DNA of 20,324 nucleotides from assembly GCA_051866775.1 (NCBI GenBank), contig JBJDXR010000004.1, positions 1 through 20,324 of the forward strand, written 5' to 3'. Position 1 is the stretch's first letter; every line of letters starts with the position of its first letter. Positions 7,916-14,300 of this stretch are shown piece by piece. The position numbers and the translations under genes were made by a program. Under the pieces are notes generated by a model that saw only the letters and a program-made list of their open reading frames with translations, was not told where the DNA came from and searched no databases. This DNA comes from RUG626 sp051866775 (GTDB lineage Bacteria > Bacillota > Clostridia > Oscillospirales > Oscillospiraceae).

Positions 7916-7979
7916 ATCTCAATTTATCATCCAGAACAGCGCACTTCTATACATGGTTCCATATAGTGCGGAAATAATG

Positions 7980-8017
7980 ATAAACGCCAAGGAGTAACAA
8001 CACACCTTGGCGTTTAT
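7980..8017 (+). terminator. 13-bp hairpin terminator after the GrpB gene
   Basis: The arms at 7980-7992 and 8005-8017 are perfectly complementary over 13 bp with a 12-base loop, and GTTTTAC follows. It lies 64 bases after the GrpB stop. The T-run is short, so efficiency is uncertain. Confidence 0.6.
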
Positions 8018-8111
8018 GTTTTACTGACACCGCCGGACGATCCGGTGCCTCAGTTTTCTGTTTTGAAGCATTAAACAACCTCATCAACCTTGTTGCGGTT
8101 GGACTCATAAC
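8018..8111. other. Non-coding spacer before the biotin operon
   Basis: No reading frame with a ribosome binding site is seen here. A small GC-rich hairpin (8031-8047, loop CGA) is followed by a T-rich stretch (CAGTTTTCTGTTTT) and could act as a second, weak terminator. The rest has no visible structure before the BirA-type operator. Confidence 0.4.
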
Positions 8112-8149
8112 AAAATGTCAACTTTTAAAATTTAAAAAGTTGACATTTT
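8112..8149. promoter_or_regulatory. BirA-type biotin operator (near-perfect 38-bp palindrome)
   Basis: Half-sites TGTCAAC (8116-8122) and GTTGACA (8139-8145) are separated by 16 AT-only bases. With the flanking AAAA/TTTT, 18 of 19 base pairs of the 38-bp palindrome are symmetric. Firmicute BirA operators have GTTAAC- or GTCAAC-like half-sites with about 15 bases between them. The genes directly downstream are birA and bioY, so holo-BirA is the obvious ligand. The right half-site contains the -35 box, which predicts repression by blocking RNA polymerase. Confidence 0.88.
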
Positions 8150-8168
8150 GCTTTTCCTGTATTATACT
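8140..8168 (+). promoter_or_regulatory. Strong sigma-A promoter of birA-DUF1284-bioY
   Basis: A perfect TTGACA (8140-8145) and TATACT (8163-8168) are separated by exactly 17 bases. The -35 hexamer lies inside the right arm of the BirA operator. Predicted transcription starts near 8175, giving a leader of only about 20 bases before the TTG start codon. Confidence 0.88.
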
Positions 8169-8194
8169 CCTTAAAGCGAAAGGAGATGTCCTAA

Positions 8195-9184
8195 TTGAGC
8201 ATAAAGCAGCAGCTTGCGGAGCTACTGGAATCCCGCGGCAGCGAATATACCTCCGGCAGTGAGATTGCCGAGAGGCTGGGCGTTACCCGCGCCGCCGTCT
8301 GGAAAAGCATACGGTCTCTTGAGGAGGACGGCTATATTATTGACGCCGTAAAAAACCGCGGTTACCGTCTCGGTACTGATAACGACATGGTGTCGGCCAT
8401 GTCCATAAAGCAGCATTTAGGCGAGCTTTGCAATATTTTTAAGCTGGAGACGCTTGACAGCGTGGATTCAACTAATACGTGGCTAAAAGCCCGCGCCGAG
8501 GGGCTTTCCGAGTGGTATGCCGTCATCGCCGGCACTCAAAACGCCGGGCGTGGCAGGCTGGGCCGCTCCTTCTTCTCCCCTCCGGGGACCGGGCTTTATA
8601 TAAGCGTGCTTCTGCGCCCAAGGCTCCCCGCATCGGAGGCGTCGCTAATAACCACCGCCGCCGCGGTTGCCGTCTGCCGGGCGGTGGAGGAATGTTCCGG
8701 CGTTAAAGCTGGCATAAAGTGGGTAAACGACGTGCTTATAGGAGGCAAAAAAATATGCGGCATTCTTACGGAAGCTTCCTTTGATATTGAGTCCGGCGGC
8801 ATGAGCTACGCAGTTCTTGGCGTAGGCATAAACGTATACGAGCCTGACGGGGGCTTCCCCGAGGAGATACGTGACATCGCAGGCGCGGTTTTCCCACAGC
8901 ATCACGGAGGCATGCGCAGCAGGCTCGCCGCCGCGTTTTTAAAAAGCTTTTACCACATCTATTCCTCTTTAGAGACCCGGGGGTTTGTGGAGGAGTACCG
9001 GGCGCGCAGCATCCTTATAGGCCGCCCCGTGACTGTTATCAAACCCGGCTCAAAGGCCCCTGCCGTTGCTGAGGATATCGACGGCGACTGCCGGTTAACG
9101 GTCAGATATCCCGACGGCTCCTGCGAGACCCTATCCTCCGGCGAAGTTAGCGTCCGCCCGGCTGGGGAGGACCCATCATGCTGA
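8195..9184 (+). CDS. birA: Bifunctional biotin-protein ligase / biotin operon repressor BirA
   Basis: BirA makes biotinyl-5'-AMP and attaches biotin to carboxylase carrier proteins; with its ligand bound, it also represses biotin genes. The 329-residue product has an N-terminal winged helix (about 3-60, with IAERLGVTRAAVWKSIRSLEEDGY), so it belongs to the repressor-competent class. The ligase domain shows DSTN (91-94), the GRGRLGR biotin/AMP loop (118-124), KWVNDV (175-180), the GGKK-CGIL segment and a C-terminal SH3-like domain. The start is TTG at 8195, with AAGGAG 9 bases upstream; no other start fits the family N-terminus. The last codons overlap the start of the DUF1284 gene. The operator upstream implies autoregulation. 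Confidence 0.97.
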   Translation: MSIKQQLAELLESRGSEYTSGSEIAERLGVTRAAVWKSIRSLEEDGYIIDAVKNRGYRLGTDNDMVSAMSIKQHLGELCNIFKLETLDSVDSTNTWLKARAEGLSEWYAVIAGTQNAGRGRLGRSFFSPPGTGLYISVLLRPRLPASEASLITTAAAVAVCRAVEECSGVKAGIKWVNDVLIGGKKICGILTEASFDIESGGMSYAVLGVGINVYEPDGGFPEEIRDIAGAVFPQHHGGMRSRLAAAFLKSFYHIYSSLETRGFVEEYRARSILIGRPVTVIKPGSKAPAVAEDIDGDCRLTVRYPDGSCETLSSGEVSVRPAGEDPSC

Positions 9185-9558
9185 AGCTCCGGCCCCACCA
9201 TTTGCTGTGCATACAAAAATTCACAGGCCACGGCTACAGCACAGATTTTACCAAGCATATGACTGAGCTTGTGGATTCCCTGCGCTCATCTAGCCCAGTG
9301 ATCTCACTCGTTGAGGGCTGTGACGAGCTGTGCTCCCACTGTCCGAATAACGAGTGCGGCAAATGTGCTTCCCTTCAAAAGGTAGACAGCATGGACAGAG
9401 CCGTTCTCGCACTCTGCGGGCTCTGTTATGGAGATTCTGCCGTCTGGCCCGAGCTTTCCGCCGCGGCGAGGGAAAAAATACTTGATACCGACGGCTTCTC
9501 CGCTGTTTGCGGAGATTGCCAGTGGTATAAGCTTTGCAAAAACACAAAAACAAGGTGA
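9178..9558 (+). CDS. DUF1284 family Cys-rich protein
   Basis: The N-terminal signature LRPHHLLCIQKFTGHGYS identifies the DUF1284 family, whose function is unknown. The 126-residue product contains eleven cysteines. Four clusters are visible: HH at 7-8 with C11; C48, C52, C55, C60 and C63; C80 with C83; and C111, C114 and C120. This is dense enough to suggest one or more iron-sulfur clusters or zinc sites, which is inference. No signal or membrane segment is present, so it should be cytoplasmic. The ATG overlaps the end of birA by 7 bases and has GGGGAGG about 7 bases upstream. The stop is 5 bases before bioY. It is therefore in the middle of a BirA-controlled operon. Confidence 0.9.
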   Translation: MLKLRPHHLLCIQKFTGHGYSTDFTKHMTELVDSLRSSSPVISLVEGCDELCSHCPNNECGKCASLQKVDSMDRAVLALCGLCYGDSAVWPELSAAAREKILDTDGFSAVCGDCQWYKLCKNTKTR

Positions 9559-9563
9559 TAATA

Positions 9564-10118
9564 ATGGAAACAAAATTTAAGACAAAAACAAGAACACTGG
9601 ATCTCCTTTACATAGCCCTTATGGCGGTGCTGATGTCAGTATGCGCATGGATAAGCCTTAAGGTGCTTATGGTGGAATTTACCCTTCAGCTATTCGCCGT
9701 ATTCTGCGCCCTCTCCCTTCTCGGCGGAAAGCGCGGCACCGCCGCGATAGTCGTCTATATCGCCCTCGGTGCGGTGGGAGTGCCGGTATTCGCCGGCTTT
9801 AACGGCGGCTTGGGCGCACTGCTCTCCAACACCGGCGGATACATAGTCGGGTTTCTTTTCATCGGCCTTATCTACTGGCTTATGACCTCTCTGCTTGGCG
9901 ACAAGCTCTGGGTGGAGGTCTCCGCGATGCTGATAGGTCTTGTTGTCTGCTACGCCTTTGGGACTGCTTGGTTCATGTTTGTATATGCCCGCAGCAGCGG
10001 AGCTATCGGCCTTGCCACCGCGCTCGGCTGGTGCGTGTTCCCGTTTATTCCCTTCGATTTGGCTAAGATGGCGCTTGCGCTTCTGCTGTCAAACAGACTC
10101 AGGAAATTTTTAAATTAG
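9564..10118 (+). CDS. bioY: Biotin transporter BioY (ECF S-component)
   Basis: BioY is the membrane substrate-binding subunit of the biotin ECF transporter and works with a shared EcfA/A'/T module encoded elsewhere. From the ATG at 9564 the product is 184 residues with six hydrophobic segments. It carries the family motif GVPVFAGFNGGLGALLSNTGGYIVGFL in pieces (GVPVFAGF, then GGLGAL and NTGGYIVGF). The ATG is favoured over an in-frame ATG at 9534 because AAGGTGAT, overlapping the DUF1284 stop, lies just upstream, and because the longer form adds a Lys-rich tail not expected in the family. It is the last gene of the biotin operon and is followed by a terminator. Confidence 0.95.
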   Translation: METKFKTKTRTLDLLYIALMAVLMSVCAWISLKVLMVEFTLQLFAVFCALSLLGGKRGTAAIVVYIALGAVGVPVFAGFNGGLGALLSNTGGYIVGFLFIGLIYWLMTSLLGDKLWVEVSAMLIGLVVCYAFGTAWFMFVYARSSGAIGLATALGWCVFPFIPFDLAKMALALLLSNRLRKFLN

Positions 10119-10124
10119 GCACAA

Positions 10125-10159
10125 AAAATTCCCCTTACAAAAGCTGTAAGGGGAATTTT
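10125..10159. terminator. Bidirectional Rho-independent terminator
   Basis: The arms at 10125-10138 and 10146-10159 pair perfectly over 14 bp around a 7-base loop. The inner part is GC-rich (CCCC/GGGG) and the arms end in A and T runs, giving U-tracts on both strands. It separates the convergent biotin operon and the 55-residue membrane peptide gene. Confidence 0.9.
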
Positions 10160-10160
10160 A

Positions 10161-10328
10161 TTATACTCCGAAGGCCTCGGAAAGACCCTCTATGACGTGA
10201 CCGGCAGTTTTAAGGACGCACCCGGTCAGGCTGACGTGCTTACGCTTCGGCAGGGCCAGCATACCCACTACCATACCTCCGGCCAGCATACCTATCGCCA
10301 GTCCCTTGGCAAATTCAGTGCACTTCAT
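10161..10328 (-). CDS. Small single-span membrane protein (55 aa), function unknown
   Basis: The function is not known. From the ATG at 10328, preceded by AAAGGATGG at good spacing, the product is 55 residues. One hydrophobic helix lies at about 7-25 with glycines spaced in a zipper-like pattern (GLAIGMLAGGMVVGML). A basic stretch PKRKH follows, then an amphipathic C-terminus ending GLSEAFGV. The positive residues after the helix suggest the C-terminus stays in the cytoplasm. A start 13 codons upstream is possible but has no good ribosome binding site. It lies 88 bases downstream of the regulator-nitroreductase gene on the same strand, and its stop directly abuts the terminator. Confidence 0.7.
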   Translation of the reverse strand: MKCTEFAKGLAIGMLAGGMVVGMLALPKRKHVSLTGCVLKTAGHVIEGLSEAFGV

Positions 10329-10416
10329 AACGCGACCATCCTTTTTTGTGGTTTTCAGGCTTATCATTCCCGAAAAACTCCGGAATCGGCGCGCAAGTCA
10401 CAAGCCAATTTATGGC

Positions 10417-11322
10417 TCACTCAATTCTGAGAACATACCCCTCTCTGCGGGGCTTTGCCACGGGCGAGTGGTCCGCATATCCGAGTATACAGTGTCCCAC
10501 ACCGACCCATTTGTCCTCATCAAGGCCCCATCTTTTCAAAATGGCCTTGCCCTCCTCAGACTCAAAAAGCTCCTTTGCGCGGTTTATCCAGCAGGAGCCA
10601 AGTCCCACGCTGTAGGCGGCGTTGAGCATGTTGCCGAGGACAAGACTTGCGTCCTGTATGCCGGTCGCCTTGCCCCTCTCGGCAAACACGGTGATTACCG
10701 TGGGCGCTCCGTAAAACGGATCCAGATCCTTTCCGATGACAGCCGCGTTTAGTCTCGACAGCTCCGCCACGTCCTCAGGCTTCTGCGTCACAACTATCTG
10801 GGGTGACTGGAGACCCATTGCCGTCGGCGCATATGTCCCGGCGGTGAGCACAGCCTCAAGCTGCTCATCAGTTATTTGCTCAGGCTTGTATTTTTTTATG
10901 CTTCTTCGCTCAATAAGGCTCTGAACAACGGATTTGCCCTGCGGCCCACCGCATACCTTGAGCTGCTCATAAAAGCTCTTGAGCTTCCTGAAAGTATCCT
11001 CGCTTATGTCGTGCTCGATCTTGCAGGCCTCGTGTACAGCGGTTGTGCTGTCAACTCCGATCTTTGAGAACAACTCAGTGAGAAATACATGACGTTCATA
11101 CATACGCTCCGCAACCTCCTTGCCACGCTCGGTAAGACGTATATCTTTTTTATCGTCATTTTCGATGTATCCGTTTTCACGCAGCCTGCGCATAGCTATG
11201 CTTATGGTGGGCTTTGAGTAACCCATCTCCGTGGCGATGTCTATTGCACGCACGCTGCCAATCCGCTGCTCCAGCATCAGTATTGTCTCCAGATAATCCT
11301 CTCCGGATTCGTGTATATCCAA
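10417..11322 (-). CDS. DtxR/MntR-family metalloregulator fused to a nitroreductase domain
   Basis: This is one 301-residue frame with two recognisable halves. Residues 1-122 form a metal-dependent repressor: a winged helix at about 8-65 (VRAIDIATEMGYSKPTISIAMRRL) and a metal-binding dimerisation part. Candidate ligands are D9, E12, H78, C100, E103 and H104. Cys in HEACKIEH is DtxR-like, whereas D9 and E12 are MntR-like. Residues about 130-301 form an FMN-dependent nitroreductase (ERRSIKKYKPEQI, TYAPTAMGLQSPQ, GLGSCWINRAKE, GHCILGYAD). The linker has no in-frame start codon, so the second domain can only be made as a fusion. I chose TTG at 11322 because AAGGAGGG lies 8 bases upstream and family members begin at this point. 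The usual third (SH3-like) DtxR domain is absent. Confidence 0.9.
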   Translation of the reverse strand: MDIHESGEDYLETILMLEQRIGSVRAIDIATEMGYSKPTISIAMRRLRENGYIENDDKKDIRLTERGKEVAERMYERHVFLTELFSKIGVDSTTAVHEACKIEHDISEDTFRKLKSFYEQLKVCGGPQGKSVVQSLIERRSIKKYKPEQITDEQLEAVLTAGTYAPTAMGLQSPQIVVTQKPEDVAELSRLNAAVIGKDLDPFYGAPTVITVFAERGKATGIQDASLVLGNMLNAAYSVGLGSCWINRAKELFESEEGKAILKRWGLDEDKWVGVGHCILGYADHSPVAKPRREGYVLRIE

Positions 11323-11377
11323 ACAGAACGCCCTCCTTAATTCAATAATATCGCGGTTCAGCCGAAAATAAAACAAA

Positions 11378-11420
11378 ACCGCCCCGGACATACCTATAAA
11401 GCAGGATGCCGCAGGGCGGT
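11378..11420 (-). terminator. Terminator downstream of the small P-loop gene
   Basis: On the minus strand, ACCGCCC (11414-11420) pairs with GGGCGGT (11378-11384), enclosing an inner CGG/CCG pair and a branched loop. TTTTGTTTTATTTT follows. This is 17 bases past the P-loop gene's stop and upstream of the regulator-nitroreductase gene, so the latter probably has its own promoter or depends on readthrough. Confidence 0.75.
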
Positions 11421-11436
11421 ATTATTTACAATACGC

Positions 11437-11847
11437 TTACAGGTATTTTTTCATGCCCGGCGTTGCAAGCTCTGCATCAGAGCTGATGGTTATGGTGAAC
11501 TTAACTCCCTCGCGCTCACTGAAGGAATCGCACCAATCAAGAAACTCCTCCGCCTCATTATCGGACTCATTTCCAACAAGCTTAAACAAACCGTCCATGA
11601 ATATATGGGTTATGTCGTAATTGCCCGCCTGAAGTCCGCATAAAAATCCTTTTAGGAATGTATATCCGCTTATTTTATACTGGGAGAGCTTTACAAGCCT
11701 TACACTGTAGGGAATATCGTAAGTGAGTTCCGCATTCTTTTCGATGCAGACGATATCTCCGTGTTCCTCAGTAGTAGCCTTCTTAACGAGATCAATAAGT
11801 TTTTTTGTTTTTCCGTCGCCTTTGAGTCCCATGATAACCTTAACCAT
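11437..11847 (-). CDS. Small P-loop protein (136 aa), function unknown
   Basis: This is a conserved clostridial-type protein, sometimes labelled PilT-like, without an established function. The ATG at 11847 has AAAGGAG 8 bases upstream; an upstream in-frame ATG lacks one. The 136-residue product starts with a beta strand and a Walker A motif GLKGDGKT (7-14). A Walker B-like strand THIFMDGL (80-87) carries D85. It is too short to be a PilT motor or a complete AAA+ protein, and no oligomerisation domain is visible. It has its own promoter and terminator. Nucleotide binding is a reasonable inference from Walker A; substrate and partner are unknown. Confidence 0.85.
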   Translation of the reverse strand: MVKVIMGLKGDGKTKKLIDLVKKATTEEHGDIVCIEKNAELTYDIPYSVRLVKLSQYKISGYTFLKGFLCGLQAGNYDITHIFMDGLFKLVGNESDNEAEEFLDWCDSFSEREGVKFTITISSDAELATPGMKKYL

Positions 11848-11891
11848 ATGGAGCACTCCTTTCGCATTATGCGTGCTAAGTTTGTGACTAT

Positions 11892-11920
11892 AGTTTAACA
11901 TTTTTTTGATACTGATTCAA
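11892..11920 (-). promoter_or_regulatory. Sigma-A-type promoter for the small P-loop gene
   Basis: On the minus strand, TTGAAT (11915-11920) and TAAACT (11892-11897) are 17 bases apart, with a TG just upstream of the -10 (extended -10 type). The predicted leader is about 40 bases before the ATG at 11847. Confidence 0.6.
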
Positions 11921-12017
11921 CATGAATTTTTATATTTCAGGCAAAATTAACGGATCCGTAAAAAACAGGCGATACACAAATATGTTATTTGCACAGCTTG
12001 CGATCCGTCATATATAA

Positions 12018-12045
12018 AGATCCGACTCCCATAGGAGCCGGATCT
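12018..12045 (-). terminator. Terminator after the MalY-type lyase gene
   Basis: The 12-base arms (12018-12029 and 12034-12045) enclose a 4-base loop. The single non-Watson-Crick position is G-U on the minus-strand RNA but A-C on the plus strand, so the minus strand is the functional one. TTTATATA follows. It ends the transporter-lyase operon. Confidence 0.85.
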
Positions 12046-12057
12046 CTGTAATTATGA

Positions 12058-13257
12058 TTACTTATTAAAGACGTATTTGTCCAGCCTATCCAAGGCCTCG
12101 CGAAGCCTCTCAAACGGCAGAGCCAGATTGAGCCTTATCGCACATTCGCCATGGAAGGGACGGCCATCCTGCCAGATGACACCAACACTAACACCCGCCC
12201 GAAGCAGTTCATCAAGCGTCATACCATGCTCACGGCACCACTCGGTACAATCAAGGAACATCATGTATGTACCCTCGGGCTTTGCTGTGGATACACCCTT
12301 AAAATGCCCGCAAATATAGTCATAAGCATAGTCCACATTTTCAGAGAGCACCACACGAAGCTCATTAAGCCACTGTCTTCCCTCATCGGAGTATGCACCG
12401 ATAAGCGCATGCATCGAAAGGACATTGCAGCTGTTGTAGTGGGTTATGGAAGACTCTTTCTCCACGCGCTCTCTCAGGCGCTTGTTGTAGATTATATGGT
12501 AGGAACCTATAAGTCCCGCCAGATTAAAGGTCTTGGACGGAGCGTAAAGGGCCACCGTCCTCTGCCGGGCATCCTCAGACACTGACTGGGTCGGTATATG
12601 CTGGTGTCCGGAGAGGGTCAGATCAGACCATATCTCATCAGATATAACGGTGCAATCGTATTTTGCATAAATGGCCATAGCCGTTTCCAGCTCCTCGCGC
12701 TGCCATACACGACCACAGGGGTTGTGAGGCGAGCAGAAAACAGCCGTACGGATCTTGTGGGCGGCAAGCTTAGCCTCCATATCCTCATAGTCCATACGCC
12801 ACACGCCGTTCTCGTCCTGCTTAAGAGGACTTAAGATTATGCGGTATCCTGCATTTTCGATACTGGAGGTAAAGCCTATATAGGTCGGTGAGTGGATGAG
12901 AATAAAATCCCCCGGTGAGCAGACTGCCCGCAGTGCTGAGACCAGCCCGCCGAGAACACCGTTTTCATAGCCGATATTCTCGCTGGTAAGGCCTTTTACA
13001 CCGTTGCCCTCAGTCTGCCAACGAATTATGGCGTTATAGTAATCCTCGCTCATATCAAAGTACCCAAAGAGAGGATGTTCAACACGCCGTGCAATCGCCT
13101 TGGTTATTGACGGAGCCGTTGCAAAATTCATGTCAGCGACCCACATAGGGATGTGATCAAACCCCTCGGCTATCTCAGCGCCGGGTATGGGTATCTTTTC
13201 AACCGCAATTGCATCCATTCCGGTGCGATCTATTATTGTCGAAAAGTCAAACGCCAT
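12058..13257 (-). CDS. PLP-dependent C-S lyase / aminotransferase, MalY/PatB family
   Basis: MalY/PatB enzymes are fold-type I PLP proteins, usually cystathionine or cysteine-conjugate beta-lyases that release a thiol, pyruvate and ammonia. The 399-residue length is typical. The N-terminus (MWVADMNFATAP, about 38-49) is characteristic of the subfamily. Other motifs are SPHNPCGRVW (176-185), SDEIWSDL with the pyridine-N aspartate D207, and APSKTFNLAGL with the Schiff-base lysine K242. The ATG has GGAGG about 9 bases upstream. It begins 57 bases after the dppF stop, with no terminator seen between them, so it probably ends the transporter operon. Aminotransferase activity cannot be excluded from sequence. 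Confidence 0.93.
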   Translation of the reverse strand: MAFDFSTIIDRTGMDAIAVEKIPIPGAEIAEGFDHIPMWVADMNFATAPSITKAIARRVEHPLFGYFDMSEDYYNAIIRWQTEGNGVKGLTSENIGYENGVLGGLVSALRAVCSPGDFILIHSPTYIGFTSSIENAGYRIILSPLKQDENGVWRMDYEDMEAKLAAHKIRTAVFCSPHNPCGRVWQREELETAMAIYAKYDCTVISDEIWSDLTLSGHQHIPTQSVSEDARQRTVALYAPSKTFNLAGLIGSYHIIYNKRLRERVEKESSITHYNSCNVLSMHALIGAYSDEGRQWLNELRVVLSENVDYAYDYICGHFKGVSTAKPEGTYMMFLDCTEWCREHGMTLDELLRAGVSVGVIWQDGRPFHGECAIRLNLALPFERLREALDRLDKYVFNK

Positions 13258-13313
13258 TATTATATATCCTCCATTAATTTAAGTACACGGTCTAAACCGC
13301 GCACACGCTTCTA

Positions 13314-14300
13314 TCAGGTCTTGCTTTTGCTGCCCGACAGGATGTCAGCATTCAGCTCTTTCGCTCTGCAGCAGGAAACAAAATGTCCGGGCAGCAGCTC
13401 CTCGAGCTTCTGAGGCGCAGCACACGCCTCAGTGGCGTAAGCACACCTGGCCGCAAAACGGCAGCCCGGCTTGGGGTTAATAGGACTGGTTATCTCACCC
13501 TTGATGGTTATGCGCTGCTGCTGATTATGGATGTCTATAGTCGGAACCGCGGAGAGCAGTGCCTTTGTATAAGGGTGCAGCGGCTTTAAAAACAGCTCCT
13601 TGGAGGCGCAGGTCTCTACCTGCTGTCCAAGGTACATAACAGCAATGTCGTCGGATATGTGTCTTACGACGGACAGGTCATGGGTTATGAACATATAGGT
13701 AAGGTTTTTCTCCTTCTTGAGAACCTGAAGGAGGTTAAGTACCTGTGCCTGAATGGACACGTCAAGAGCTGAAACCGGCTCATCGCAAACGATGAACTTC
13801 GGGTCATAGGCAAGAGCGCGGGCAATTCCAACACGCTGGCGGCGGCCTCCGTCAAGCTCGTGGGGGTAAGCTGTCCTCAAACGCTGGGCAATTCCAACGG
13901 CGTCCATAAGCTCCTTCGCCTTTTCTCTGGCCTGGAACTTATTGTATTCTTTGCACATGAGCAACGGCTCGAGGATTATGTCCTCGACGGTATTACGCGG
14001 ATCAAGAGAGGAATACGGATCCTGGAATATTATCTGGGCGTTCTGACGGAAATTATGCAGAGCGCGCCTTTTAAGGTTAGTTGCATCCTTACCGTCAAAA
14101 ATGATCTTTCCGTCTGTGCTCTCCTCAAGGTGGACAAGCACACGTCCGAGGGTGGACTTACCGCAGCCGGATTCGCCCACGACACCAAGGGTCCTGCCCT
14201 CCTCAAGCTTAAAGCTTACGCCGTCGACTGCATGAAGGAGGCCCCTTCGGGTACGGAAATACTTAGTCAATTCCTGTGTTTCAACAAGTGTCTTTCCCAT
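13314..14300 (-). CDS. dppF: Peptide-type ABC transporter ATP-binding protein (DppF/OppF)
   Basis: This is one of the two ATPases that power the importer. From the ATG at 14300 the product is 328 residues. It has Walker A GESGCGKST (42-50), Q-loop FQDPYSSLDP (92-101), signature LDGGRRQR (149-156, instead of the usual LSGGQRQR), Walker B FIVCDE (169-174) and switch H in ITHDLS. The C-terminal oligopeptide-transporter extension has the Cys motif GCRFAARCAYATEAC. The ATG shares its A with the TAA stop of dppD (TAATG), so translation is coupled; an earlier in-frame ATG lies within dppD and is less likely. The Dpp/Opp distinction and the cargo cannot be settled from sequence. Confidence 0.93.
   Translation of the reverse strand: MGKTLVETQELTKYFRTRRGLLHAVDGVSFKLEEGRTLGVVGESGCGKSTLGRVLVHLEESTDGKIIFDGKDATNLKRRALHNFRQNAQIIFQDPYSSLDPRNTVEDIILEPLLMCKEYNKFQAREKAKELMDAVGIAQRLRTAYPHELDGGRRQRVGIARALAYDPKFIVCDEPVSALDVSIQAQVLNLLQVLKKEKNLTYMFITHDLSVVRHISDDIAVMYLGQQVETCASKELFLKPLHPYTKALLSAVPTIDIHNQQQRITIKGEITSPINPKPGCRFAARCAYATEACAAPQKLEELLPGHFVSCCRAKELNADILSGSKSKT

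Noticed and set aside
7938..7972. An imperfect inverted repeat (GCGCACT ... AGTGCG) after the GrpB gene
   Set aside because: Only about six base pairs match before bulges, and there is no T-run. The perfect hairpin just downstream explains termination better.
8031..8047. A small GC-rich hairpin followed by T-rich sequence
   Set aside because: The stem is about 7 bp with one wobble and the T-runs are broken and displaced. It is noted in the spacer entry but is not strong enough to call a terminator.
10403..10417. A 5-bp inverted repeat (AGCCA/TGGCT) at the end of the regulator-nitroreductase gene
   Set aside because: It is too short, with no U-tract, to call a terminator. The downstream small gene may well be cotranscribed.
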